Position numbers and translations under genes: made by a program. From assembly GCF_000211835.1 (NCBI RefSeq), contig NZ_AEGR01000024.1:21219-85218 (forward strand): 64,000 nucleotides of DNA, read 5' to 3'. Below the pieces are notes generated by a model that worked only from the letters and a program-made list of their open reading frames with translations, did not search any database and was not told where the DNA came from. This DNA is from Hylemonella gracilis ATCC 19624. GTDB taxonomy: Bacteria; Pseudomonadota; Gammaproteobacteria; Burkholderiales; Burkholderiaceae_C. This document shows, piece by piece, positions 30,108-38,301 of the stretch. The stretch's first letter is position 1; each line of letters begins with the position of its first letter.

Positions 30108-31850
30108 CTAGGCGCGGCGTCGCGCGGTTTCCTCGGCGTTGACCTCGAAGCGCTCGTCGAGCACGACGCCATACAAGGTCTCGGCTTGTTCGCGGCTCAC
30201 GTAGCCTTCGCGCACGTCCTCGGCCACCCGTTCGGCGTCGCGCTCCATGGGGTTGCCGAAGCCGCCACCGCCACCCGACAGCATTCTGTAGGCGTCACCC
30301 CGCTCCAGGCGCACGTTGAAGATTTTGGCGTTCGGATGGTCCGTCTTCCATTCACCCTGGTGTCGCACCGCCAGGCCGTTGCCCATGGCATCTCCGCCAC
30401 CTTCCAGCCCCCAGGGTTTGCAATGAACGCGGTCGATGCGGGTCGTGACGGTGAAGGGCGAGAGCGCCTGCACCACCATTTCGGCCCCCAAGCCACCGCG
30501 ATGTCGGCCCGCGCCGCCCGAGTCCTGGCGGATTTCGTATTTCTCCACCAACACCGGGTACTTGGCCTCCAGTTGCTCGGTCGGGCTGTTGTGGGTGTCT
30601 CCGTCGTTGATGCAGACCGTGACGGACACCCCGTCCTCGCTGCTCTTGGCGCCCCAGCCTCCGCCCAGAGGACCGATGCCCACGATGAACAGCCGCCCGT
30701 CCTCGGGTGAAATGCCATGGATGTTGGGGAAGACCAAGTCGGCGTGGTGACCCGCGATCGACCGGTGCGGGATGGCCGGCGCCAGCGCCTTGAAGATGGT
30801 GTCGATCACCGTCATGGGGAAGGTCATCCAGACGCGCATGGGGTAGGGCCGTTCCGCGCTGATCACCGTGCCCATGGGCATGATCACCTTGAGAGGTCGG
30901 AAGCTGCCGTCGTTCACCGGGTAGTCGGTGGGCGTGGTCAGACATTTGTAGGCCACCTGCGCGCAGGCGATGCCGGTGGTGAAGCCGGAGTTGTAGAAGC
31001 CCTTGACCTGTCGGCTCACATCCGAGAGGTCGATGGTCATTTCGTCGCCGCTGACGGTCACCTTCACCCGGATCGGAATGCGCTTGCCGATCTCCAGACC
31101 ATCGTCGTCCATGAAGGATTCGGCTTCATAGGTGCCGTCGGGGATGGACAGGGTGTTCTCGCGCGCCACGGCCTCGGACGAATCCATGATCTGCTGGATC
31201 GCGCCGTGCACCGCTTCGGCGCCGTAGCGCCGCAGCAGTTCGACGTAACGGCGCTCGCCCGTGGTGATGGCGGTGATCTGGGCGCGCAGATCACCCATGG
31301 CACGTTCAGAGAGCCGCACATTCATCGCGATGATGTCGATGAGGTCCTGGTTGACCACGCCCTCGCGCTGGTACTTCACGATGGGAATCTGGATGCCCTC
31401 GCTGTAGATGTCGGTGGTCACGTTGCCCAGCGTGCCGCCCACGTCCAGCCAGTGCGCCATGCAGCAGGTGAAGCCCTGCAGCTGTCCTTCGTGAAAGACC
31501 GGCATCGTGAAGGTGAAGTGGTTCAGGTGACTGCCCGTGGTGTAGGCGTCGTTGGTCACCAGGATGTCACCCGGCTTGATGTTGTCATAGCCAAAGTGCC
31601 GGATCTTGGCTTTCACGGTCTCGGACATGCCGCGGATGAACATCGGCAATCCGAGGCCGATGGAGACGGTGTCCCCTTCCTTGGTGAAGAGGCCGACGGT
31701 GAAGTCCAGCGCTTCATAGATGATGAGGTTGTAGGCCGTGCGCGTGAGGTTGGTCTTCATCTCCTCCGTCACGGCATACAGGCCATTGCGGATGATTTCG
31801 ACGGTGACCGGATCTATCCCGGACGTCTTGGGGGTGGCTGTCGTGCTCAT
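30108..31850 (-). CDS. hyuB: Hydantoinase B / oxoprolinase family subunit
   Basis: The start at 31850 (MSTTATPKTSGIDPVTVEII) overlaps the hyuA stop (ATGA), showing translational coupling. The 580-residue protein has the family segments PVTVEIIRNGL, GDILVTNDAYTTGSHLNH, the glycine-rich GGGWGAKSSEDG and SGGGGGFGNP near the end. With HyuA it forms ATP-dependent ring-opening or carboxylating enzymes such as 5-oxoprolinase, N-methylhydantoinase or acetone carboxylase. The exact substrate is not readable. Confidence 0.93.
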   Translation of the reverse strand: MSTTATPKTSGIDPVTVEIIRNGLYAVTEEMKTNLTRTAYNLIIYEALDFTVGLFTKEGDTVSIGLGLPMFIRGMSETVKAKIRHFGYDNIKPGDILVTNDAYTTGSHLNHFTFTMPVFHEGQLQGFTCCMAHWLDVGGTLGNVTTDIYSEGIQIPIVKYQREGVVNQDLIDIIAMNVRLSERAMGDLRAQITAITTGERRYVELLRRYGAEAVHGAIQQIMDSSEAVARENTLSIPDGTYEAESFMDDDGLEIGKRIPIRVKVTVSGDEMTIDLSDVSRQVKGFYNSGFTTGIACAQVAYKCLTTPTDYPVNDGSFRPLKVIMPMGTVISAERPYPMRVWMTFPMTVIDTIFKALAPAIPHRSIAGHHADLVFPNIHGISPEDGRLFIVGIGPLGGGWGAKSSEDGVSVTVCINDGDTHNSPTEQLEAKYPVLVEKYEIRQDSGGAGRHRGGLGAEMVVQALSPFTVTTRIDRVHCKPWGLEGGGDAMGNGLAVRHQGEWKTDHPNAKIFNVRLERGDAYRMLSGGGGGFGNPMERDAERVAEDVREGYVSREQAETLYGVVLDERFEVNAEETARRRA

Positions 31851-33934
31851 GGTGTTTCGTTCCCGATGACGATTTGCAGATTGCCGAGTTCGTCGACGGA
31901 CAGGGTGTCGCCAGGTTGAACGACCGTGGTGGAGGCATGTTCTTCGATCAACGCCGGGCCCACGACGACGTTGCCCGCCAGCAGTTGCTCGCGCACGTAC
32001 ACGGGGGTGTTGACCCATCCTGTCGCGCGGAAGTACACCGGTTTGTTCGCGCGCATCGCCGCGGGCGCGGCTTGGGCCGTGCCCCGTGCCACGCTGTGCC
32101 GAGGCGGCTTTTTCATCGTGCCCAGGACCGTGACGCGCAGGCTGACCAGATCGGCCGGTTCCTTGGGCGCGGACGTGCCGTAGCGCACCTTGTGCAGCTC
32201 GTCGAATTGCTGCTTGATCGCGGCGCGGTCCTTGGCCGCGAAGAAGGCCTGCGGCAGGTCGACGGTCACCGCGTGCTCCTGGCCGACGTAACGCATGTCG
32301 GCGGCGCGCTCGATGACCACGCCTTCCGGCTTCACACCCGACTGAGCCAGGGCCGCGCGGCCTTCGTCCTCCATGGACTGGTAGGCGGCCTCGATCTCCT
32401 CGAAGGAGACCTCATTGAGCTTGCGAAAGACCGAACGCACGTAGTCATAACGCAGATCGGAGAACAGCATGCCGTAGGCCGAGAAATAACCCGGCGCATA
32501 GGGAATCAGCACCTTGCGGATGCCGAGCTCCCGCGCAATCGCGGATGCGTGCAAGGGGCCGGCTCCACCGTAGACCACCATGGTGAAGTTGCCCGCGTCC
32601 AGGCCCCGTTCCGTGGTCACGGCCTTGACGGCGTGCGACATCTGCGTCACCGCGATGCGCAAGATGCCATCGGCGGCCTCGGTCGGGTCCAGGCCCAGCG
32701 GGCTGGCCACCCGTTCCAGCATCTGACGCTGGCTTCCTTCAAGGTCCAGCTTGAGTTCGCCGCCCAGGAAGTGGTCGGCGTCCAGGCGGCCGAGCAGCAA
32801 GTTGGCGTCCGTGACCGTGGGGTCTTGCCCGCCGCGGCCATAGGCCACGGGCCCAGGAATCGAGCCCGCGCTTTGCGGTCCGACGCGCAGCGCCTTGCCG
32901 GTCTCGACGCGTGCAATCGAGCCGCCCCCCGTGCCGACTTCATGGATGTCCATCATCGGAATCTGGATGGGCAGCGCGCGCTCGTAACCTCCGATCAGCG
33001 CCGAACCCGTGGTGAGTGGCCGCCCCTCGCTGATCACCCCGGCCTTGGCCGTGGTCCCGCCCATGTCGAAGGCGATGGCGTCGCCCATGCCCAGTTGCGC
33101 GCAGATGGCCTGCGCGCCGATCACGCCAGCCGCGGGGCCGGATTCCAGCATGCGCACGCAACCCACCTTGGCATGCGCCACCGGAAACAAGCCGCCCGTG
33201 GACTGAACGATGTAGAAATCGCCCTCGAAATGCTGGCCGCTCAGGTGCTGTTCCAACTGACCGAGGTAGGCACTCACGCGGGGACCGACGTAGGCGTTGG
33301 CCACGGCCGTGGACACACGCTCGAACTCGCGGTATTCCTGCGAAAGCTCATGGGAGGCACAGACAAAGGCCCCCGGCAGTTCTTCCTGCAGGATCTGCTT
33401 GACCCGCTGTTCGTGTGCTGGGTTGCGGTAGGAGTGCAGCAGCAACACGGCCACGGCCTCGATGTCCTGGCCCTTGAGCTCGCGTGCGAGTTCGCGCACG
33501 GCGGCTTCGTCCAGCGGCTTGTGGATGCCGCCGTCGGCGCGCAAGCGCTCCGAGACTTCGTGACGCAGCGAGCGCTTGACCAAGGGCTGGTGCTTGTTGA
33601 AGAAGAGGTTGTAGGCGTCGGGCCGGTTCACGCGGCCGATTTCGTAGATGTCACGAAATCCCTCGGTGATCAGCAAGGCGGTCTTGGCCCCGTTGCGTTC
33701 CAGCAGGGTGTTGATGGCGATGGTCGAGCCGTGCAGGAACAGGCGTCCGTCACGCCAGTCGATCTTGGCGCTGTTGATGGTGTCCTGGATGCCCTTGACG
33801 AGTTCGCCATGGGTGGAAAGCGCCTTGCCGAACAGCAGTGTGCCGCTGGTCTCGTCAAACGCGGCCATGTCGGTGAAGGTGCCGCCGATATCGACGGCGA
33901 TGCGCAGCGACTTCTGGGAAGAGGGGGCGTTCAT
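31847..33934 (-). CDS. hyuA: Hydantoinase A / oxoprolinase family subunit
   Basis: This 695-residue partner of HyuB carries the N-terminal phosphate-binding motif VDIGGTFTD (residues 14-22), the central FDMGGTTAKAG and GGGSIARV segments, and the Hydant_A_N/Hydantoinase_A order. It uses ATP to activate the amide of a cyclic substrate. It starts 7 bases after the FAH-family gene stop, so FAH-hyuA-hyuB-unknown-Bug read as one operon opposite lysR. Confidence 0.94.
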   Translation of the reverse strand: MNAPSSQKSLRIAVDIGGTFTDMAAFDETSGTLLFGKALSTHGELVKGIQDTINSAKIDWRDGRLFLHGSTIAINTLLERNGAKTALLITEGFRDIYEIGRVNRPDAYNLFFNKHQPLVKRSLRHEVSERLRADGGIHKPLDEAAVRELARELKGQDIEAVAVLLLHSYRNPAHEQRVKQILQEELPGAFVCASHELSQEYREFERVSTAVANAYVGPRVSAYLGQLEQHLSGQHFEGDFYIVQSTGGLFPVAHAKVGCVRMLESGPAAGVIGAQAICAQLGMGDAIAFDMGGTTAKAGVISEGRPLTTGSALIGGYERALPIQIPMMDIHEVGTGGGSIARVETGKALRVGPQSAGSIPGPVAYGRGGQDPTVTDANLLLGRLDADHFLGGELKLDLEGSQRQMLERVASPLGLDPTEAADGILRIAVTQMSHAVKAVTTERGLDAGNFTMVVYGGAGPLHASAIARELGIRKVLIPYAPGYFSAYGMLFSDLRYDYVRSVFRKLNEVSFEEIEAAYQSMEDEGRAALAQSGVKPEGVVIERAADMRYVGQEHAVTVDLPQAFFAAKDRAAIKQQFDELHKVRYGTSAPKEPADLVSLRVTVLGTMKKPPRHSVARGTAQAAPAAMRANKPVYFRATGWVNTPVYVREQLLAGNVVVGPALIEEHASTTVVQPGDTLSVDELGNLQIVIGNETP

Positions 33935-33941
33935 GGCGTCT

Positions 33942-34796
33942 TCAGGCCTCGTCGGTGATGACGTTGCGCAGAACGCCCAATCCGGTGATCTCGATTTCGA
34001 TCACGTCCCCGGCCACCATGTAAACCGGTGGGTCGCGGCGGTCGCCCACACCGCCAGGCGTGCCGGTGGCGATCACGTCACCGGGCGACAGCGTCGTGAA
34101 GCCCGACAGGTATTCGATGATGACGGGCAGGGTATAGATGAGATCGGCCAGGGAGGCTTGCTGCATCACCTGTCCATTCAGTCGCGAGGCGATCGTCAGT
34201 CGGTTGACGTCGGGGATCTCGCGTGGCGTGGCCATGTAGGGGCCGAAAGGCCCGGTGGCCGGGAAGTTCTTGCCCGGTGTCCATTGATGGGTGTGGCGTT
34301 GCCAGTCGCGCGCGGTGCCGTCGTTGAAGCAGGCATAACCGGCGATGTGCTCAAACGCCCGTGCCTGGGGGATGGCGCGCCCCCCGTTGCCGATGATGAC
34401 GGCCAGTTCCGCTTCGAAGTCAAAGCGCTGGGTCGCCTTGGGTTTGGGCATCGGGGCGTCGTGCGCGAGCAGACTGTCGGCAAAACGCGTGAAGATCGCC
34501 GGGTACTCGCTGTCCGCGCGCTTGGTCTCGGCGACGTGCGACTTGTAGTTCAGTCCCACGCACAGAATCTTGCCGGGGTTCGGGATGACGGGCAGCAAGC
34601 GGGCTTGACCCGCTGACACGGTGCGGCCCAACGTGCGCGCCACGCGGTCCAGTTCATCCAGCCGATCGGCGGCAATCACGGACTTGAGGTCGGGATACCG
34701 GGCTTCAAATTCCGACGGTGCCTGGATCCAGGTCTGTTGATCCTTCCACACGCCGTAGCTCGCACGGCCCTCGATGTCAAAACTCACGAAACTCAT
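33942..34796 (-). CDS. Fumarylacetoacetate hydrolase-family protein
   Basis: This 284-residue enzyme of the FAH superfamily has the metal-binding DFEAELAVIIG motif, GLNYKSHVAE and the terminal ATGTPGGVGD segment. The family includes acylpyruvate hydrolases, oxaloacetate decarboxylases and isomerases of aromatic pathways. As first gene of the operon with HyuAB, it probably acts on a dicarboxylic product of ring opening. It is distinct from the true FahA encoded at 58.8-60.2 kb. Confidence 0.92.
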   Translation of the reverse strand: MSFVSFDIEGRASYGVWKDQQTWIQAPSEFEARYPDLKSVIAADRLDELDRVARTLGRTVSAGQARLLPVIPNPGKILCVGLNYKSHVAETKRADSEYPAIFTRFADSLLAHDAPMPKPKATQRFDFEAELAVIIGNGGRAIPQARAFEHIAGYACFNDGTARDWQRHTHQWTPGKNFPATGPFGPYMATPREIPDVNRLTIASRLNGQVMQQASLADLIYTLPVIIEYLSGFTTLSPGDVIATGTPGGVGDRRDPPVYMVAGDVIEIEITGLGVLRNVITDEA

Positions 34797-34901
34797 GTTC
34801 TGTTTTCCTGGTGGTCACCTTGCGGTGGCTGGGTTGTCCATGGAGGGGCAGTCTAGGAACGCGCGAGTCATCTGCATAGAATGCACTCGAAGATTTCAGA
34901 C

Positions 34902-34917
34902 ATGCCTGATTTGGCAT
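34902..34917. promoter_or_regulatory. Inverted repeat likely bound by the LysR regulator
   Basis: ATGCC-TGATTT-GGCAT, a perfect 5-base inverted repeat with a 6-base spacer, lies 15 bases before the lysR start and about 105 bases from the divergent FAH gene. It is close to the T-N11-A form of LysR-type sites, and its position fits autoregulation plus control of the divergent operon. Confidence 0.5.
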
Positions 34918-34931
34918 AGCGGGGCGTACAG

Positions 34932-35882
34932 ATGCAGATGCAGTTTCAGATTCAGGATTTCCGTCTGTTCCTTGAAGTCGCCGAGCTGGGCAGTTTCACC
35001 AAAGTCGCCGCACGGCGCCAGACGGTTCAGTCACACATCAGCCGACAGATCAGCGCGCTTGAGAAGGAATGCGGCAGCCCTTTGTTCCGGCGCACCGGCC
35101 GGGGCGTGGCCCTGACCGAGTTCGGACAACATGTCGAACGACGGGTCAGACTCTGGCTGAACGGCTGTGACGAGCTGTTCGCGGAGATCCGGCAAGCGTC
35201 CACCGTGCCCATGGGGGAGGTGCGCATCGGCGTCCTGCCCTCGGTGGCGCACCCCTTGATGAGCCATGTGTTCAGCCGCTTGCGGCAGGACTATCCCAGG
35301 ATCGTGCTCAACGTGCGCGAGGGGCAGGGCGGTGAGCTGGACGCCATGCTCGACACGGGCGGCGTGGACATGGCGGTCCTGTTTCGGTTCGACCCGCCTC
35401 GCGGTCAGGACGAAGTCCTGCTGGCGACGGTGGACACCTATCTGGTGTCCAGCCCAGGCGCGGCCCGCACGCGCGGCGAGACCGTGGGCTTCAAGATGCT
35501 CGAAGACCTGCCGCTGGTGCTGCCCAGACGGCCCGCGCATTGGCGGGCCATCCTGGACGAGACGGCCCGCAGCCAGGGCTTCCACCTGCAGGCGGTGATC
35601 GATGCGGATTCCCTGCGTCTCCAGAAGCAAGTTCTGCTGGATCAACCGAATCTGTATGCATTGCTCGGGCCGTTTTCAATTGACGAGGAGTTGCGTCAGG
35701 GCAAGCTGCGGGCGGCCAAGCTGGTCACGCCCGAGCTCAAACGGTATGTGACCTTGGCGCATCCGAAATGGGGTCAGCTGACCCAGGCCAGTCGCATCGT
35801 TTCACGCCTGATACGGGAGACCGTGCAGTCCTGGGGTGGTCAGCTCAAGCCCTCCGTCCCAGGCGAGCCCGCCCTCTTTTGA
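34932..35882 (+). CDS. LysR-family transcriptional regulator
   Basis: This 316-residue regulator has an N-terminal helix-turn-helix (FRLFLEVAELGSFTKVAARR, then SHISRQISALEKECG) and the C-terminal LysR effector domain (GEVRIGVLPSVAHPLMS). The HTH has the unusual RRQTVQSH recognition segment. It is divergent from the hydantoinase operon across a 135-base spacer that contains an inverted repeat, so it most likely regulates that operon. Confidence 0.93.
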   Translation: MQMQFQIQDFRLFLEVAELGSFTKVAARRQTVQSHISRQISALEKECGSPLFRRTGRGVALTEFGQHVERRVRLWLNGCDELFAEIRQASTVPMGEVRIGVLPSVAHPLMSHVFSRLRQDYPRIVLNVREGQGGELDAMLDTGGVDMAVLFRFDPPRGQDEVLLATVDTYLVSSPGAARTRGETVGFKMLEDLPLVLPRRPAHWRAILDETARSQGFHLQAVIDADSLRLQKQVLLDQPNLYALLGPFSIDEELRQGKLRAAKLVTPELKRYVTLAHPKWGQLTQASRIVSRLIRETVQSWGGQLKPSVPGEPALF

Positions 35883-35947
35883 CGTTCTGGATTTGGGGAG
35901 GGAAGGCTCCACGCCAGCCCACGCATGGACATGGACATCGACGTGAC

Positions 35948-35977
35948 GTGGGCGTGGGCGTGGGCGTGGGCGTGGGC
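35948..35977. repeat. Five tandem copies of GTGGGC
   Basis: Five exact head-to-tail copies of the hexamer GTGGGC lie between the lysR and chemoreceptor stops. The array is noncoding and its copy number could vary by slippage. No function is evident. Confidence 0.85.
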
Positions 35978-36000
35978 AAAGGCCCGCGTTGAGACTCTGC

Positions 36001-37878
36001 TCAGAAGGTTTCCCAGTCGCCCTCGCCCCCGCGGCCGCTGGGCGCGGCGTCTGGCAAGGCTTTGCTGGGTGTCGCGGCCGATGGCAGCGCGGTCTGGGAG
36101 GGAGCGCTGCGGGCTGCGGGTGGGGTGACGGGCTTGGCGGTGGCCGTGGGCGCGGGGCGCGCTAGGCGGCTCACAGCGGGCCGCTGGCTGTCCCCTGCGG
36201 CTGGCTTGGCGGCGGGGGATGCCACGGCCGGCGCGGCATGTGACGCCGCCGTGGCGCCATGGGTGCCCAAGCCGCTGGGGGCCGCAGCCCGGGCGCCGCC
36301 ATGCCCTCCATGCCCGTCCAGCAGCTTGAAGATGGCCACGGCTTGCACCAGCTCATTGGCCTGGCTCTTGAGGCTGTTGGCCGCGGCCGACATTTCCTCC
36401 ACCAGGGCCGCGTTCTGCTGCGTCACCTGGTCCATCTGTTGCACCGCTTCGCCCACCTGGGCGACGCCTTGGCTTTGTTCGGTGCTGGCCGCGCTGATGT
36501 CGCCCACCAGATCCGTCACGCGCTTGATGCCCTGAACGATTTCCGACATCTTGTTGCCCGCTTGGTCCACCAAGGTGGTTCCCGCCTCGACCCGGTGCAC
36601 GCTGTCCGTGATCAGGGTCTTGATCTCCTTGGCGGCTTCGGCGCTGCGCTGGGCCAGATTGCGCACCTCGCCCGCCACCACGGCGAAGCCCCGGCCCTGT
36701 TCGCCCGCGCGTGCCGCTTCCACCGCCGCGTTCAAGGCCAGGATGTTCGTCTGGAAGGCGATACCGTCGATCACGCTGATGATGTCGGCGATCTTCTTGC
36801 TCGAGTCGCTGATGCCCCTCATCGTCTCGATCACTTGCGAAACCACCTCGCCGCCCTCCACCGCGACGGACGATGCGCTTTGAGCGAGTTGGTTGGCTTG
36901 GCGCGCGTTGTCCGCGTTTTGGGTGACGGTGGAGGACAGTTGCTCCATGGACGCGGCCGTCTCCTCCAAGGAACTGGCCTGGGTCTCGGTGCGGGCGCTG
37001 AGGTCCTGGTTGCCCTGGGCGATCTCGGCGCTGGCCGTGGCCACCGACTCGGACCCCACACGCACCGTGCTCACCACCCGCGACAGGCTTTCTTGCATGT
37101 GGGCCAGTGAACGCAGCAACTGGGCGGTTTCGTCCTGACCCTCCACCATGACCCGGCTTGAAAGATCGCCGGCGGCCACGGTTTCGGCCAGCGTCACGGC
37201 ACGCCCGACGGGGGCCGTGATGGAACGCGTGATCACGTAGGCGACGAAGACACCAATGGCGATCGCGATGACGGTCAACGTGATGATGGAGGCCATGGCC
37301 GTCTCGTAAACCCCCTTGGCCCGCACTTCCGCGTCGTCGCTGGCCTTGTATTCGAAGTCGGCCAATTCATCCATGGCCGCCTGCCACTCCCGCTGGGCGG
37401 GCACCATGTCGCGCGTCAGCATCTGCGTGGCTTCTGCATTTCGGTTCGCCAAGCCGAGTTCGACGACCTTGTCCGTGATGGCGTCGGCACGGGCGCGGAT
37501 GGTCTTGGTTTTGGCGAGCGTGTCTTTTTCGGCTTGGCTCGTGCTCGCCAGACTTTCCAGCATCTTGGCGAGGTCAGCTTCCAACTTGGAGTAACCGCTT
37601 CGGGTCTCGAGCAGGCTCTTGTGCGCGGCACGTATGCCGGCTTCCTCAGTCTGGAGCACCACGTCACGCGCCAGCGCACCGATATGGGTGATGGTTTCAC
37701 TCATGTTCTCGGTCAGCTTCACTTTCTCGTTGTTCTCATCGGTGATGGCTTGCAGCTCCTTGTAGACCTGTGCCATGCGGCTGATGCCCAGCAATGAGAC
37801 CACCGCAAGCAGAACCAGGATCACGCCGAATCCCAGGCCCAGCCTGGCGCCAATGCGCATGTTCTTCAGATAGTTCAC
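36001..37878 (-). CDS. Methyl-accepting chemotaxis protein
   Basis: This 625-residue chemoreceptor starts at GTG 37878 behind GAGGAAA. It has a first membrane helix (GLGFGVILVLLAVVSLLGI), a periplasmic four-helix domain of about 160 residues, a second helix (SIITLTVIAIAIGVFVAYV), a HAMP domain and the signalling hairpin with EAARAGEQGRGFAVVAGEVR. An Ala/Pro-rich linker ends in DWETF, matching the NWETF-type tether for CheR and CheB. The ligand is unknown; no che genes are nearby. Confidence 0.95.
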   Translation of the reverse strand: MNYLKNMRIGARLGLGFGVILVLLAVVSLLGISRMAQVYKELQAITDENNEKVKLTENMSETITHIGALARDVVLQTEEAGIRAAHKSLLETRSGYSKLEADLAKMLESLASTSQAEKDTLAKTKTIRARADAITDKVVELGLANRNAEATQMLTRDMVPAQREWQAAMDELADFEYKASDDAEVRAKGVYETAMASIITLTVIAIAIGVFVAYVITRSITAPVGRAVTLAETVAAGDLSSRVMVEGQDETAQLLRSLAHMQESLSRVVSTVRVGSESVATASAEIAQGNQDLSARTETQASSLEETAASMEQLSSTVTQNADNARQANQLAQSASSVAVEGGEVVSQVIETMRGISDSSKKIADIISVIDGIAFQTNILALNAAVEAARAGEQGRGFAVVAGEVRNLAQRSAEAAKEIKTLITDSVHRVEAGTTLVDQAGNKMSEIVQGIKRVTDLVGDISAASTEQSQGVAQVGEAVQQMDQVTQQNAALVEEMSAAANSLKSQANELVQAVAIFKLLDGHGGHGGARAAAPSGLGTHGATAASHAAPAVASPAAKPAAGDSQRPAVSRLARPAPTATAKPVTPPAARSAPSQTALPSAATPSKALPDAAPSGRGGEGDWETF

Positions 37879-38267
37879 GATGTTTCCTCAGAGTGGTTTT
37901 TAGAAAGATGCTGCTCAAGAAAGGGGCGCAGCGCAGGCGCGAGCGCAAAGGTATCCATAACAAGGGTCGAACCCAGGCCAGTGCGACTCAGCGTGCCCTG
38001 ACAACCTCTTGCGCGCTTTTCCGGTCATGGACTCGGGTCCGGGCCGCGTCCGCAAACCCCCAACTGAGCCGGGCAGGGAAGTAAAACGCAGGCGTATTCA
38101 AGACGCAAGGGGTAATTTAGCCATTCACGGCCCGTCTGCGAGGCCCCGGTTCCAGTTTTGTAGGCGCGTGCGGGGGCCTATCGTGAAAAATTCACCGCAA
38201 ACGCGCAAGCAAAACGGTGGCCGCCCAGTCGCTTTGTCCGCGCAGCCGCTTCGGGTCGCATGGGATC
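37879..38267. other. Gene-free stretch upstream of atzF
   Basis: About 390 bases separate the chemoreceptor from the sigma-54 promoter of atzF. I see no gene, tRNA or strong terminator. It should carry the chemoreceptor promoter near its left end and an activator (NtrC-type) site for atzF, but no clear GCACC/GGTGC palindrome was found by eye. Confidence 0.5.
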
Positions 38268-38283
38268 TGGCACGCATGTTGCA
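38268..38283 (+). promoter_or_regulatory. Sigma-54 (RpoN) promoter of the atzF operon
   Basis: TGGCACG-CATG-TTGCA matches the sigma-54 consensus TGGCACG-N4-TTGCA at every defined base, with the -24 GG and -12 GC correctly spaced. The predicted start of transcription is near 38294, just before the first usable ATG at 38302. This implies control by nitrogen limitation through an NtrC-type activator, as expected for an allophanate hydrolase operon. Confidence 0.8.
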
Positions 38284-38291
38284 TGTTTTCA

Positions 38292-38299
38292 TGTATACA
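38292..38299. promoter_or_regulatory. Possible repressor operator TGTATACA over the atzF start site
   Basis: The perfect palindrome TGTATACA lies over the predicted atzF transcription start. Palindromes of this type are bound by several FCD-type GntR repressors, and one such regulator is encoded at 53404-54138. The site is short, so chance is possible. Confidence 0.35.
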
Positions 38300-38301
38300 A
38301 G

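Noticed and set aside
31874..33958. Long frame (694 codons) antisense to hyuA
   Set aside because: Shadow frame; the minus-strand HyuA has clear motifs throughout.
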